DNA from: DATARH01 sp963746885
GTDB taxonomy: Bacteria; Pseudomonadota; Alphaproteobacteria; ATCC43930; CGMCC-115725
Direction: 5' to 3'
DNA: 64,000 nt
NCBI GenBank assembly: GCA_963746885.1
Contig: CAVVDM010000018.1
Coordinates: 310,001-374,000 of the forward strand
The notes beneath the pieces were generated by a model. The model was given only the letters and a program-made list of their open reading frames with translations. It did not search any database and was not told the DNA's origin. Shown piece by piece: positions 44,297-55,050 of this stretch. The position numbers and the translations under genes are program-made. The stretch's first letter is position 1; each line of letters opens with the position of its first letter.

Positions 44297-45382
44297 ATGC
44301 AATACGGTCTGTTCACGATGCCATCGCATCCGCCGGAGCGGCCGCTCTACGACGGCCATCGCTGGGATCTGCAGACGCTGCGCTGGGCCGACGAGCTGGG
44401 CTTTTCGGAAGCCTGGATCGGCGAGCACCACACCGCGCCGTGGGAGCCGCACCCGGCGCCCGATCTCTTGATCGCCCAGGCATTGATGCAGACAAGCCGC
44501 ATCCGCCTGGCGCCGGGCGGCTTCCTGCTGCCGTATCACCACCCGGCGGAACTCGCCCACCGCATCGCGATGCTCGACCATCTGGCGCAGGGCAGGCTCA
44601 ATTTCGGCGTTGCGGCAAGCGGCCTGCCGAGCGACTGGGCGATGTTCAACGTCGACGGCAATGCCGGCCAGCACCGCGACATGACGCGCGAGGCGCTCGA
44701 CATCATCCTGAAGCTGTGGACCGCCGAAGAACCGTTCGACTACGCCGGCAAATACTGGCATGTGAGCCGCCCCGAGCGGATGCTGGAAAGCCTCGTGCCG
44801 CACATCCGGCCGTTTCAGAAACCCTATCCCCCGATCGGGGTGGCCGGCGTCAGCCCCGGCTCGGAAACCCTGAAGCTGGCCGGCGAGCACGGCTTCCTGC
44901 CGATGAGCCTCAACCTCAACCAGAGCTATGTCGCGAGCCATTGGGCCTCGGTCGAGGAAGGCGCGCGGCGCAGCGGCAGGACACCCAGCCGGGCCGATTG
45001 GCGGCTGGTGCGCGAGATCTTCGTCGCCGACAGCGATGCCGAGGCGTGGCATCTGTCGGTCGAAGGGCAGATGGGGCGCATGATGCGCGAATATTTTCTG
45101 CCGCTCCTCAAGAATGTCGGCGTTATCCAGTACCTGAAACACGACGAGGCGGTCGCCGACAGCGACGTGACGCCGGAATATTGCGCCCGGCAGAACTGGC
45201 TGATCGGCTCGCCCAAGACGGTGGTCGAGAAGATCGAGCGGATGTATGACGAGGTCGGCGGCTTCGGCCACCTGCTACTGTTCTGCTTCGACTACAGCGA
45301 GACCCCCGCAGCCTGGCACCATTCGATGGAGCTGCTGGCGCGCGAGGTCATGCCCAAGGTGGCGCACCTGCTGCCGCGGTAA
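44297..45382 (+). CDS. LLM-class flavin-dependent monooxygenase (LimB/alkanal type)
   Basis: A 361-residue luciferase-like enzyme using reduced flavin. It begins MQYGLFTMPSHPPERPLYDG, then FSEAWIGEHHTAPWEPHPAP, and RIRLAPGGFLLPYHHPAELA, close to the limonene-monooxygenase-like group. GGRLNF-type phosphate binding is in LAQGRLNFGVAASGLP. GCAGGAGGCGCCC precedes the ATG. A second LLM enzyme follows 49 bases later. Together they probably oxygenate related substrates; which is unknown. Confidence 0.88.
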   Translation: MQYGLFTMPSHPPERPLYDGHRWDLQTLRWADELGFSEAWIGEHHTAPWEPHPAPDLLIAQALMQTSRIRLAPGGFLLPYHHPAELAHRIAMLDHLAQGRLNFGVAASGLPSDWAMFNVDGNAGQHRDMTREALDIILKLWTAEEPFDYAGKYWHVSRPERMLESLVPHIRPFQKPYPPIGVAGVSPGSETLKLAGEHGFLPMSLNLNQSYVASHWASVEEGARRSGRTPSRADWRLVREIFVADSDAEAWHLSVEGQMGRMMREYFLPLLKNVGVIQYLKHDEAVADSDVTPEYCARQNWLIGSPKTVVEKIERMYDEVGGFGHLLLFCFDYSETPAAWHHSMELLAREVMPKVAHLLPR

Positions 45383-45431
45383 GCGCACACGGCATTGAGC
45401 AAGCGACCGGACAACAAGAGAGGGACGACTG

Positions 45432-46658
45432 ATGGAAGCGTGGTGGCAGTGTGAGGTCCCCTACCCGTTCGTGCCGCGCGAGGTGTTGAACGCTGCCGAC
45501 TCGGTGCGCGGCAGCCTGCCCAACCGCTATTGCGACCCGCGCATCGCCGCCGACCTGTTCGAGGAGGTCATCGACGAGTTCCTGCTGTGCGACGATCTCG
45601 GCGTCAACATGCTGGCGATCGAGCACCATGCCGGGATCAACTCGCTGCTCGGCGCCAACCCGATGCTGGTGGCGATCCTGGCGCGGCAGAGCCGCAAGTC
45701 GCGCATCCTGTCGCTCGGCACCCTCGTCTCATTGCGCCCCGATCCCGTTCGCGTCGCCGAGGAATATGCGACGGCCGACGTGATCTCGCGCGGCCGGCTC
45801 GACATCGGCTTCGTCAAATCGGGCGGCACCGAGATGCCCTCGGCCAACACCAACCCGGTGCGCAACGAGGAGCGCTATTGGGAGGCGATCGACCTGATCA
45901 AGAAGGCCCTCTCATCGCATGACGGGCCGTTCAGCTGGGAGGGCAAGCACTACACGCACCGCCACGTCAACATCTGGCCGCGCCCGTATCAGCAGCCGCA
46001 CCCGCGCTTCTGGGCGGCGACCGGCGACCCCAAGAGCGCCGTCGAGGTCGGCAAGCGCGGCATGACCCATGTGCTGGTATTGCGCGGCGCCGAGGGAACA
46101 AAGCAGGCCTATGCGGCACACCGCCAGGCCCGGCGCGACGCCGGCTTGCCGCCGGTCACGACCGACAATTTCGCCTATGCCGCCTTCGTCTATGTCGGCG
46201 ACACCGAGGAGGAAGGCCGCCGGGTCGGCAGCAAGCTGTTGTGGTTCCTCAACACCAGCCTCAAATCGGCGCCGCAACATTCGCGCTTCCTGCCCGGCAC
46301 CTCGCCGCCCGAGGCGGCGCCCGGGGTCTACCGCAACGGCCCGCCTCCGGCGGCGGCCGGCGGCCCCACCCTGACCAACGCCGAGAAGGGCGTCACCTCG
46401 GCCAGCCAGAACGCACGCCGGCTGATGTCGCTCAATGTCGAGCAGGCGATGGACATGGGCATCCTGTTCGTCGGCAACCCCGACAGCGTCCACCGCCAGA
46501 TCATGGAGTTCTACGACAAGGTCGGCGGCTTCGGCCACATCAGCCTGGTCGGCCGCTCCGGCTTCATGACCCACCGCGAGTCGCAGAAAGGCATCACGCT
46601 GTTCGCCAAGGAAGTCCTGCCGCGGCTGAAGGAGATCAAGCCGGTCGAGGCGGTGTGA
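45432..46658 (+). CDS. LLM-class flavin-dependent oxidoreductase
   Basis: A 408-residue luciferase-like enzyme, longer than its neighbour because of inserts. Family parts are LGVNMLAIEHHAGINSLLG, RGRLDIGFVKSGG, and HPRFWAATGDPKSAVEVGK. The end GGFGHISLVGRSGFMTHRES is followed by a helix. AGAGAGGGACGACTG gives a good ribosome site. It is unlike the first LLM in sequence detail, so it is not a tandem duplicate. It is probably in one operon with it. Confidence 0.87.
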   Translation: MEAWWQCEVPYPFVPREVLNAADSVRGSLPNRYCDPRIAADLFEEVIDEFLLCDDLGVNMLAIEHHAGINSLLGANPMLVAILARQSRKSRILSLGTLVSLRPDPVRVAEEYATADVISRGRLDIGFVKSGGTEMPSANTNPVRNEERYWEAIDLIKKALSSHDGPFSWEGKHYTHRHVNIWPRPYQQPHPRFWAATGDPKSAVEVGKRGMTHVLVLRGAEGTKQAYAAHRQARRDAGLPPVTTDNFAYAAFVYVGDTEEEGRRVGSKLLWFLNTSLKSAPQHSRFLPGTSPPEAAPGVYRNGPPPAAAGGPTLTNAEKGVTSASQNARRLMSLNVEQAMDMGILFVGNPDSVHRQIMEFYDKVGGFGHISLVGRSGFMTHRESQKGITLFAKEVLPRLKEIKPVEAV

Positions 46659-46742
46659 GGGGGCTGGACGGCAACCCCGTTAACCTTCCGGGATCATGGA
46701 GGGCGGGCGCTTGAGCTGCCGCACTTGGCGCGGAAATGCCGC

Positions 46743-47145
46743 TCATTCGAGCGTCCGCGGGTCGGCGACGGCGACGGTCAGGTGCTGGGTCGGCTGCGGC
46801 GTCGCGGTCATCAGCGTGACGCCGTCGGGCGCTTCGAAGCGGTGCCACATCCCTTGCGGCACGATCGCCATCATCCCGGCCCTGAGCGCGAGGGATTGCG
46901 GGCCGTCGTCGGCCATCAGGTGAAGGGTCGTCGTGCCGTCGACGACGTGCACGATCTCGTCGCCCTGCGGATGGCGCTCCCAGGCGCTTTCACCGGCGAA
47001 TTTGGCCGTAAAGATGGCGCCGTCACGGTAGGGCGCGAAGTCGTGCGAAGGCGCCCTTGCGCGCGGCATCCGGCGTCTCGGGCGTGCGCCCCTTCAGCAT
47101 CGTCAGCTTGGCCAATTCGGCGGTGAGATCGATGGTCGTGATCAT
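46743..47145 (-). pseudogene. Cupin-domain protein, single-base frameshift
   Basis: The ATG at 47145 with GGAGGAAAGGG before it gives MITTIDLTAELAKLTMLKG up to GAFARL and then a premature stop. The neighbouring frame continues FAPYRDGAIFTAKFAGESAW and then the cupin core with ERHPQGDEIVHVVDGTTT, then GMMAIVPQGMWHRFEAPDG. One extra base near 47035 (GACTTCGCG in place of GACTCGCG) explains it, and deleting it restores 133 residues. The metal-type His and Glu (ERHPQGDE) are intact. It is the third gene of the GGT-MlrC operon. Confidence 0.8.
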
Positions 47146-47160
47146 CCCTTTCCTCCACAT

Positions 47161-48639
47161 CTACAGCGCGTCGAGCGGCCACACCGGGCGGCGCACCTTG
47201 GGGTAGAGCTCGGGCGCATATTGCGGCGAGCATAGCGCCCCGGTATCAACGAGAATCACCTCGCGCGCGACCGGCTCGAAAGCGGCGCGGAAGTGCTGCA
47301 TCGACTTGACCGCGACGGTCGTATAGCGGGCCGGGTCGATGCCCAACGAGGTGAACTGGCCGAGATCGACCGCCTGGCCGTTATTGGTGATGACGATAAT
47401 GTCGATGCCGCCGACGCGGAACACCATCGACGGCCCGTAATCGCGTTCGAGCCCGCCGCCCATCGGACCGTAAGCGATGAAGCGGCCGTTCGAGAGATGC
47501 GTCACCTCGCCGGTCAAGATCAACGGGCCGCCGCCGAGCCGCGGGTCGGTCTTGCCGCCGAGCGCGATCGTCGTTATCGCCCCAATCCCGGCGCGCATCC
47601 CGTCCCGCACCGCCTCGGGGTCACAGATCGCGTGAAACGCGACGCGCTCGACCCCCGCCTCGACGAGACCCTTCAGAAACGCGGTGGCATCGCCATAGCC
47701 GCCGCCGCCGGGATTGTCGGTAAAGTCGGCGACAACCAGCGGCTTGTCGCCCGCCTTGCCTTCCTTCGCGCGCGCCACCGCCGCGTCGACCGACAGCATA
47801 TCGACCGTCGTGAAGTCGCGCGTCTCCCACGCGTGATCCATGAATTCCTCGGCGATCGACTGGCCGCGCGAATTGTTCGCATCGACCGTCACGGTTACCG
47901 ACGGGCCGACATCGCGAATGTCGGCGAGCGGAAAGCCGGCGCAGATGCTGACGGCCAGGGCCTCGCCCGATTGCTCCAGCGCCTCGCCGCGGGCGATCAA
48001 TTCGGCCATCGGCCCCCTCTGGGTGCGGCCCCAATCGAGCCCGTGCATCATCGCCCGGCGCGCGATCACCGTGCGCGGGCGCACCTCGCCGCGCATCGCC
48101 CGTTCCAGCAGTTCGGCGCCCTGCCAGGCGCGCTCATACATGTCGATATGAGGGTAGGAGCGGAAGGCAATCAGCGCGCTGGCGTGCTCGGCCATCAGCT
48201 CGGTGACGTTGGCGTGCAGGTCGAGGGTCGCGACGACCGGCACCTCGGGGCCGACAATCTGCCTCAGCCGCGCCAGCAGCTCGCCCTCGCCGTCCTCGTA
48301 CGACTCGACGACCATCGCGCCGTGCAGGTGCAGCAGCACGCCGTCGATCGGCCCTTGATGCCTCGCCGCGTCCAGGATTAGGCCGCCGATCTGCTCGAAC
48401 GCGTCGTCGCTGACGATGCCCGACGGGTTGGCATTGGCCGAGACCGGGTGAACGAGGGTCCAGCCATATTGGTCGGCCGCCTCAAAGGTGGCGCCCAGGG
48501 CCGAGCGGGTGCCACGGAAGGCTGCCGGGATCTCGTTGTCGCGGTGGAAGTCGCGGCGCTGCCACAGCGCCATGTCGGTCTTCTGGATGCTGAACGTGTT
48601 TGTTTCATGCATGAACCGGCCGGTAAGGACTCGCGTCAC
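47161..48639 (-). CDS. M81-family metallopeptidase (MlrC type)
   Basis: A 492-residue protein of the MlrC family, first known from microcystin-degrading bacteria, where it cleaves a linear peptide. The GTG at 48639, with GGGAGGC upstream, opens MTRVLTGRFMHETNTFS, the family's universal start. LHLHGAMVVESYEDGEGELL holds conserved His and Glu residues, VVATLDLHANVTELM has the metal-site His pair, and VADFTDNPGGGGYGDATAFL is the diagnostic late motif. Most members cleave peptide-like or unusual amides of unknown nature. It lies 11 bases after the gamma-glutamyltransferase. Confidence 0.9.
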   Translation of the reverse strand: MTRVLTGRFMHETNTFSIQKTDMALWQRRDFHRDNEIPAAFRGTRSALGATFEAADQYGWTLVHPVSANANPSGIVSDDAFEQIGGLILDAARHQGPIDGVLLHLHGAMVVESYEDGEGELLARLRQIVGPEVPVVATLDLHANVTELMAEHASALIAFRSYPHIDMYERAWQGAELLERAMRGEVRPRTVIARRAMMHGLDWGRTQRGPMAELIARGEALEQSGEALAVSICAGFPLADIRDVGPSVTVTVDANNSRGQSIAEEFMDHAWETRDFTTVDMLSVDAAVARAKEGKAGDKPLVVADFTDNPGGGGYGDATAFLKGLVEAGVERVAFHAICDPEAVRDGMRAGIGAITTIALGGKTDPRLGGGPLILTGEVTHLSNGRFIAYGPMGGGLERDYGPSMVFRVGGIDIIVITNNGQAVDLGQFTSLGIDPARYTTVAVKSMQHFRAAFEPVAREVILVDTGALCSPQYAPELYPKVRRPVWPLDAL

Positions 48640-48650
48640 GATTGCCTCCC

Positions 48651-50264
48651 TCACCACGCCAGGGCCCAGCCGTCGCGGCGCGGGTCGGAGCCGGCGTACA
48701 GCATGCCGGTCGCAGCATCGCGGCGGATGATCTCGACGCTGCAAGGCCCGTCGAGATCGCCGACCGTATCGACCGGATGGCCGCGCCGCGCGAGTTCCTG
48801 CCGCACCTCGTCCGGGAAGCGGCGCTCGATGGTCAGCACGTCCGGGCCGTCATGCGGGTAGTTGGCGTATTGCCCGGGCACGTTCGAGGTCCAGCGTGGC
48901 AACTCGGCGGCCTGCTGCGGATCGAGCCCGAAATCGATCATCGCGGTCAGCACCTGGAAATTGATCTGCACCTGGTTGTCGGCGCCCGGCGTGCCGAGCA
49001 CCGCCCACAGCTTGCCGTCTTTCAACACGAGCGGCGGGTTCATCGTGTGGCGTACTCGGCGGCCTGGGCGCAGGAAATTCGGGTGGGCCGGATCGAGGTG
49101 CCAGTAGGCCATGCGGTTGTTGAGGAGGATGCCGGTGTCGCCGGCGGTCACCCCCGAGCCCCAGGCGCTGTTGATGCTCTGGATGCCGGAGACGGCGTTG
49201 CCGTCGCCGTCGGCGGTGCAGAAATAGGTCGTGTCGCCGGCGGCAGCGGGGGCGGCGCGGGTCGGGGCGGCCCGCTGGCGGTCGATGCGGGAGGCGAGGC
49301 GCGCGGCGTAGTCGGCCGACAGCAACTCGGCGAAAGGCGGCGAAATCGTGCGCGGATCGGCGCCCCAGCGCTCGCGGTCGGCGAAGGCGAGCTTTTTCGC
49401 CTCGACCATGACATGCGCCGCGTCGGCCGACATGAGGCCCATCCCTTTGAGGTCGAAATGTTCGACGATCTTCAGCTCCTCGAGCAGCACAAAGCCGGTC
49501 GAGTTGAGCGGCGCTTCGAGCACTGTGAAGTCGCGATAGTCGACCCTGATCGGCTCCTGCCGCTCTGCCTCGAACTCGGCGAGATCGGCTTCGTCGAGCA
49601 GCGCGCCGGCTTCGGCGCAGCCGGCGGCGAGGCGGCGGGCGAGCGCCCCACGGTAAAAGCACTCGGCGCCCTCGCCGGCGATCTCTTCGAGGGTGCGAGC
49701 AAGATCGGATTGCACGATTGGGCCGCCGACCGGCGGCGCCATACCGTCCCTCAGGAAGGAAGCGGCGCTGCGCCGGTCGGCGCGCAGGGTGGCGAGGTGC
49801 TCGCCGGCGAAATGCCGGTAATGCGGCGTCGCGCCGAACCCGTCGCGGGCGCAGCGGATAGCTTCGGCGAACAGATCATGCCAGGGGAGCCGGCCGAACT
49901 GGCGGTGCATCATGCCGAGCCCAGCGACCATGCCGGGCACCGATACCGACATCGGCCCAGTGCGCGGAATGTCATCGCGATAGCGCTCTGGGGTCGCGTT
50001 GCGCGGCGCCGGCCCGGTGGCGTTGATCACGATCGCGCGGCCGGCCTTGGCGTCGAACACGTTGTAGAACGCGTCACCGCCGAGCCCCGACATCATCGGC
50101 TCTACCACGGCGAGCGCCAGCGCGGTCGCGACCGCCGCATCGACCGCATTGCCGCCGGCGCGCAACGCCAAGAGCCCGGCCTGCGCCGCCAGCGGATGGT
50201 TGGCGGCAACCGCGCCTCGCTGCCCGATGATCAGCGGCCGGTAGCATCGCATCTCGCCTATCAT
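48651..50264 (-). CDS. Gamma-glutamyltransferase-family Ntn hydrolase
   Basis: A 537-residue protein of the GGT family. It begins near the conserved GAVAANHPLAAQAGL, has ALRAGGNAVDAAVATALALA, and the autoprocessing site is the Thr of AGDTTYFCTADGDGNAVS, the start of the small subunit. Later, LNNRMAYWHLDPAHPN is the substrate loop. No N-terminal signal is apparent, so it may be cytoplasmic, unlike glutathione-degrading periplasmic GGT. The ATG at 50264 has GGGGAG seven bases upstream. With MlrC and a cupin it forms a degradative operon for a gamma-glutamyl or peptide-like compound. Confidence 0.9.
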   Translation of the reverse strand: MIGEMRCYRPLIIGQRGAVAANHPLAAQAGLLALRAGGNAVDAAVATALALAVVEPMMSGLGGDAFYNVFDAKAGRAIVINATGPAPRNATPERYRDDIPRTGPMSVSVPGMVAGLGMMHRQFGRLPWHDLFAEAIRCARDGFGATPHYRHFAGEHLATLRADRRSAASFLRDGMAPPVGGPIVQSDLARTLEEIAGEGAECFYRGALARRLAAGCAEAGALLDEADLAEFEAERQEPIRVDYRDFTVLEAPLNSTGFVLLEELKIVEHFDLKGMGLMSADAAHVMVEAKKLAFADRERWGADPRTISPPFAELLSADYAARLASRIDRQRAAPTRAAPAAAGDTTYFCTADGDGNAVSGIQSINSAWGSGVTAGDTGILLNNRMAYWHLDPAHPNFLRPGRRVRHTMNPPLVLKDGKLWAVLGTPGADNQVQINFQVLTAMIDFGLDPQQAAELPRWTSNVPGQYANYPHDGPDVLTIERRFPDEVRQELARRGHPVDTVGDLDGPCSVEIIRRDAATGMLYAGSDPRRDGWALAW

Positions 50265-50616
50265 CGTAAATCTCCCCAATTCTCCGGTGTTATGTAGCAT
50301 GCGCCACCACGCCAGCGTGACCGGCGCGCGACCCGGCGACAATCTAAAACAGGATCAGAACCTTTCGCGGGCCCGGCCTCGCTGCGGGCGGGAAGGACGC
50401 TTCCGTATCAAGGCAAGGCGCAGGTGGTCGCCTCAGGCTCGCTGCGATCGCGGCTGCGGTGGGCGAACGCAACTCGGCGATCGTCTCGTCGAACGGGCGC
50501 GTCCACGCGCGCTTCCGCCACCGCCTGTGCCCGAACCATCGCTGCCTCGGCCCTCGAATTCCGCTATGATCGCGCGTCAGCGCCCTGGGGATGGCGCAGA
50601 GACCTTTGGGGACGAG
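50265..50616. other. Intergenic region between divergent genes
   Basis: About 350 bases between the GGT gene and the acyl-CoA synthetase. Frames through it are only extensions of these genes and look non-coding. It holds both promoters; none is obvious. Confidence 0.35.
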
Positions 50617-52416
<1,800 letters not shown>

Positions 52417-52425
52417 CGGCCGGGC

Positions 52426-52474
52426 AACCCTTCGTTAACCGAGATCGGCCATCCTCGCCGCGGAGGCGGCGCCG
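52426..52474 (+). promoter_or_regulatory. Leader A, duplicated upstream of 53043
   Basis: The 49 bases from AACCCTTCGTTAACC to the ATG at 52475 match those before the small gene at 53043 in spacing and at most positions. Shared elements are AACCCTT-GTTAACC at the left end, TCGGCCA in the middle and GGAGGCG near the start codon. GTTAACC resembles alphaproteobacterial half-sites (CtrA-like TTAACC), but that is only a resemblance. Confidence 0.6.
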
Positions 52475-52972
52475 ATGGCTCTTATCGACATTCAATCGCG
52501 GTGGGCCATCGGCCGACGGCTGTCCATCCTGATCGGGGCCGGCATCATCGCGGCGTTTGCGCTGTGGGCCGCCGCCTACGCGACGGGGATCTTGCCGTGG
52601 CTTGCCTATGGCTCGTGGACGAGCAGCTCGATCGATGTCGGTCCCGGGCATCTCATCATTGGCGAAAACCGCGCCGGCGGCGGCATGGGGTTCGGGCTTG
52701 GCACGTTTGTGTTCGTCAAGGGGCAAACGATCGTCGTGTCGTACGACGTCACGATCCGGCGCGGTTGCCTGTGGCTGCAGGTGTGGCACCTGTGGGACCG
52801 CGGCCCGCACGAGAACGTCAGCCAATGCGTCGCGACGAGCGGCAAGGGCGAGTGGACAGTGCCGGTGGCCGAGACCGGCATCTACGACATCATCATCCAT
52901 CCCTCGGTCATCAAAGGGCCGGGGCGCGGCTGGGACATGGACTACACGATCTGGTCGGGCGCCCGCTGGTAG
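52475..52972 (+). CDS. Membrane-anchored hypothetical protein
   Basis: A 165-residue protein with one N-terminal helix (about residues 17-45, LIGAGIIAAFALWAAAYATG) and a likely periplasmic beta-rich domain containing GHLIIGENRAGGGMGFGLGT and VVSYDVTIRRGCLWLQVWHL, with Cys in positions that could pair. It ends WDMDYTIWSGARW. I do not recognise the family. The first 35 residues are related to the small protein at 53043 (MALIDIQS versus MAVIDTHS, then LIGAGIIAAFALWAA versus LVGVGVVAGVALWAT). GGAGGCGGCGCCG precedes the ATG. Confidence 0.7.
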   Translation: MALIDIQSRWAIGRRLSILIGAGIIAAFALWAAAYATGILPWLAYGSWTSSSIDVGPGHLIIGENRAGGGMGFGLGTFVFVKGQTIVVSYDVTIRRGCLWLQVWHLWDRGPHENVSQCVATSGKGEWTVPVAETGIYDIIIHPSVIKGPGRGWDMDYTIWSGARW

Positions 52973-52993
52973 GTTGATGCGCCGCGGCGATCC

Positions 52994-53042
52994 AACCCTT
53001 TGTTAACCAGTTTCGGCCAACCTTGTCGCAAGGGAGGCGCCA
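52994..53042 (+). promoter_or_regulatory. Leader B, copy of leader A
   Basis: AACCCTTTGTTAACC begins 49 bases before the ATG at 53043, the same distance as in leader A, with TCGGCCA and GGGAGGCGCC in matching places. The similarity runs on into the coding sequence, so the two leaders and gene starts are a tandem duplication. Confidence 0.6.
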
Positions 53043-53213
53043 ATGGCGGTGATCGATACACATTCGCAACCCAGCATCGACTGGCGCATTTTTGTCCTGG
53101 TCGGCGTGGGGGTTGTTGCCGGGGTCGCCCTGTGGGCGACGAGCTGTGCGGTCTGCCTGCAGCGCTGCATCCGACAGGCATCGCGGGCCTGCCGCTCGGT
53201 CCGCCGCGGATAG
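53043..53213 (+). CDS. Small membrane protein, paralogue of the start of 52475
   Basis: A 56-residue product (MAVIDTHSQPSIDWRIF start) with a single helix (FVLVGVGVVAGVALWAT) and a Cys-rich basic tail (CAVCLQRCIRQASRACRS). GGGAGGCGCC is directly upstream. Its leader and first 35 residues match those of the previous gene, whose large C-terminal domain it lacks. It may be a truncated duplicate or a genuine small membrane protein. The four Cys in the tail have no counterpart in the longer paralogue. Confidence 0.6.
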   Translation: MAVIDTHSQPSIDWRIFVLVGVGVVAGVALWATSCAVCLQRCIRQASRACRSVRRG

Positions 53214-53288
53214 AGGCGTTCGGCCGCCGACCGCAAGCGTCGCTTCGTGCTAGGCTGGCAACGAACAGCCTATCGCGGGAGGGACACC

Positions 53289-54068
53289 ATGCGGCTAGCG
53301 GACAAGATCGGCATTGTCACGGCGGCGGCTTCGGGGATGGGGCGGGCCGGCGCGCTGCGCTTTGCGCGCGAGGGCGCGGCGGTCGGGGTGGCCGACATCG
53401 ACCCCGATGGCGTCGCCGCGGTGGTCGGCGAGATCACCGCGGCGGGCGGCCGGGCCTTGGCATTGGTCGGCGACCTGCGCACCGACGCGTTCGCGCGCGA
53501 CATCGTCAGGCGCACCGCCAACGCGTTCGGCGGGCTCGACTTCGTGTGGGACCATGTCGGCCATCCCGGCCCGGCGTCGATCGAGGGCATCGACATGGCC
53601 GATTTCGAGCTGGCGATCGACCTCAATCTGCGCACGATCCTGGTGACGACCGAGGCGGCGATCCCCGAATTGCGGGCGCGCGGCGGCGGCGCCCTGCTCT
53701 ATACCGCCTCGACCTCGGGCATCCAGGGCTCGGCGTTCAGCCCGGTCTATTCGATGGCGAAATTCGGCGTCGTCGGCTTTGTGAAGTCGCTGGCCAAGCG
53801 CCTCGCGGCCGAGAATATCCGGGTCAACGCGATCTGCCCCGGCCCGATCGATACGCCGATGCTGCGTGTCTTCGTCGCCCGGCCCGACCAGCAGCGCACC
53901 TCGGGCATGGACAAAGAGCAGCTCGTTGTCGCGCGCGGCCAGCAGAACCCGATGCGCCGCACCGGCAGACCTGAGGAGATCGCCGCCGCCGCGCTGTTCC
54001 TGCTGTCGGACGAGGCCTCGTTCGTCTCCGGCGCCGCCCTGCCGGTCGACGGCGCCGCGACGGCGTAG
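53289..54068 (+). CDS. Short-chain dehydrogenase/reductase
   Basis: A 259-residue classical SDR. Cofactor loop: TAAASGMGRAGA (TGxxxGxG variant with Ala). Active site: Ser in LLYTASTSGIQG and Tyr-x3-Lys in FSPVYSMAKFGVVGF. The product ends DGAATA, as many SDRs do. The NNAG motif is replaced (WDHVGHPGPA), which is unusual but seen in divergent members. The ATG at 53289 has GGGAGGGACACC just upstream. Substrate unknown. Its gene converges on egtD, with 14 bases between stops. Confidence 0.85.
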   Translation: MRLADKIGIVTAAASGMGRAGALRFAREGAAVGVADIDPDGVAAVVGEITAAGGRALALVGDLRTDAFARDIVRRTANAFGGLDFVWDHVGHPGPASIEGIDMADFELAIDLNLRTILVTTEAAIPELRARGGGALLYTASTSGIQGSAFSPVYSMAKFGVVGFVKSLAKRLAAENIRVNAICPGPIDTPMLRVFVARPDQQRTSGMDKEQLVVARGQQNPMRRTGRPEEIAAAALFLLSDEASFVSGAALPVDGAATA

Positions 54069-54082
54069 GAGCCGCCCACGCC

Positions 54083-55048
54083 TCACCCCTGCCGGAAATA
54101 GTAGACGCTGAACAAGTCGTCGGGGTCGGTCCAGGTGTGCACGGGGGTGAAGCCGGCGCGGGCAGCAAGGGCGAGGAATTCGGGGATCGCGTATTTGTAA
54201 GAGTTTTCGGTGTGGATCAGCTCGCCGGCGGCAAAGCGGAAGGTGCGGCCGGCGATCGTGGCCGACTGGTCGGCGAGGCTCCTCAGGTAGAGCTCCATCC
54301 GCCCCTCTGCCGCGTTGTAGCGCGCCACATGCGCGAAACGGGCGATGTCGAAGTCGCCGTCAAGCTCGCGGTTGATGCGCATCAACAGGTTGAGGTTGAA
54401 GGCGGCGTTCTTGCCGGCGCGGTCGTTGTAGGCCGCTTCGAGAACGGCCGGGTCCTTCTTGAGGTCAGCGCCGATCAGCATCTCGCCTTGCGGGCCAAGC
54501 AATTCGGCGCAGTTGCGCAGAAAGCGGACGACCGCCTCGGGCTCGAAATTGCCGATCGTCGATCCCGGAAAGAAGCCGACGCGCTTGCCCGGCGGCCCGG
54601 CGAGCGGCGGCAGGGGAAACGGGCGGGTGTAGTCGGCGCACACCGCGATGACCGGCAATTCGGGGAAATCGGCGGCGAGCTGAGCGGCCGCCTCGCGCAG
54701 ATGCTCGCGCGAGATGTCGACCGGCACGTAGGCGACCGGCGCCTCCAAGGCCTGCAACAGAATGCGCACCTTGATGCTGGCGCCGCTGCCCAGTTCGACG
54801 AGCCGGCAATGCGGGCCGATATATGCCGCAATCTCGCCGGCGTAGCGGTCGAGAATCGCGATCTCGGTGCGGGTCAGATAGTACTCGGGTAAGAGGCAGA
54901 TCGCTTCGAACAGGGCCGAGCCCTGCTCGTCGTAGAAGAATTTGCAGGGCAGCGCCTTCGGCGCGCGGCCGAGGCCGGCGAACACCGCGTCGCGAAAGCT
55001 TTCCTCGCCCGGCGCCAGGTCGTGAAACGCAAACTCCGCACCATCCAT
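54083..55048 (-). CDS. egtD: L-histidine N-alpha-methyltransferase, ergothioneine synthesis
   Basis: A 321-residue SAM-dependent enzyme that trimethylates histidine to hercynine. Family features are LPCKFFYDEQGSALFEAI, LLPEYYLTRTEIAIL, VELGSGASIKVRILLQAL for SAM and GFFPGSTIGNF; the histidine-binding part lies in YNDRAGKNAAFNLNLL. It starts two bases after the egtB stop, so translation is coupled. The enzyme acts in the cytoplasm. No other egt gene is present, matching the short two-gene pathway of many proteobacteria. Confidence 0.95.
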   Translation of the reverse strand: MDGAEFAFHDLAPGEESFRDAVFAGLGRAPKALPCKFFYDEQGSALFEAICLLPEYYLTRTEIAILDRYAGEIAAYIGPHCRLVELGSGASIKVRILLQALEAPVAYVPVDISREHLREAAAQLAADFPELPVIAVCADYTRPFPLPPLAGPPGKRVGFFPGSTIGNFEPEAVVRFLRNCAELLGPQGEMLIGADLKKDPAVLEAAYNDRAGKNAAFNLNLLMRINRELDGDFDIARFAHVARYNAAEGRMELYLRSLADQSATIAGRTFRFAAGELIHTENSYKYAIPEFLALAARAGFTPVHTWTDPDDLFSVYYFRQG

Positions 55049-55050
55049 CC

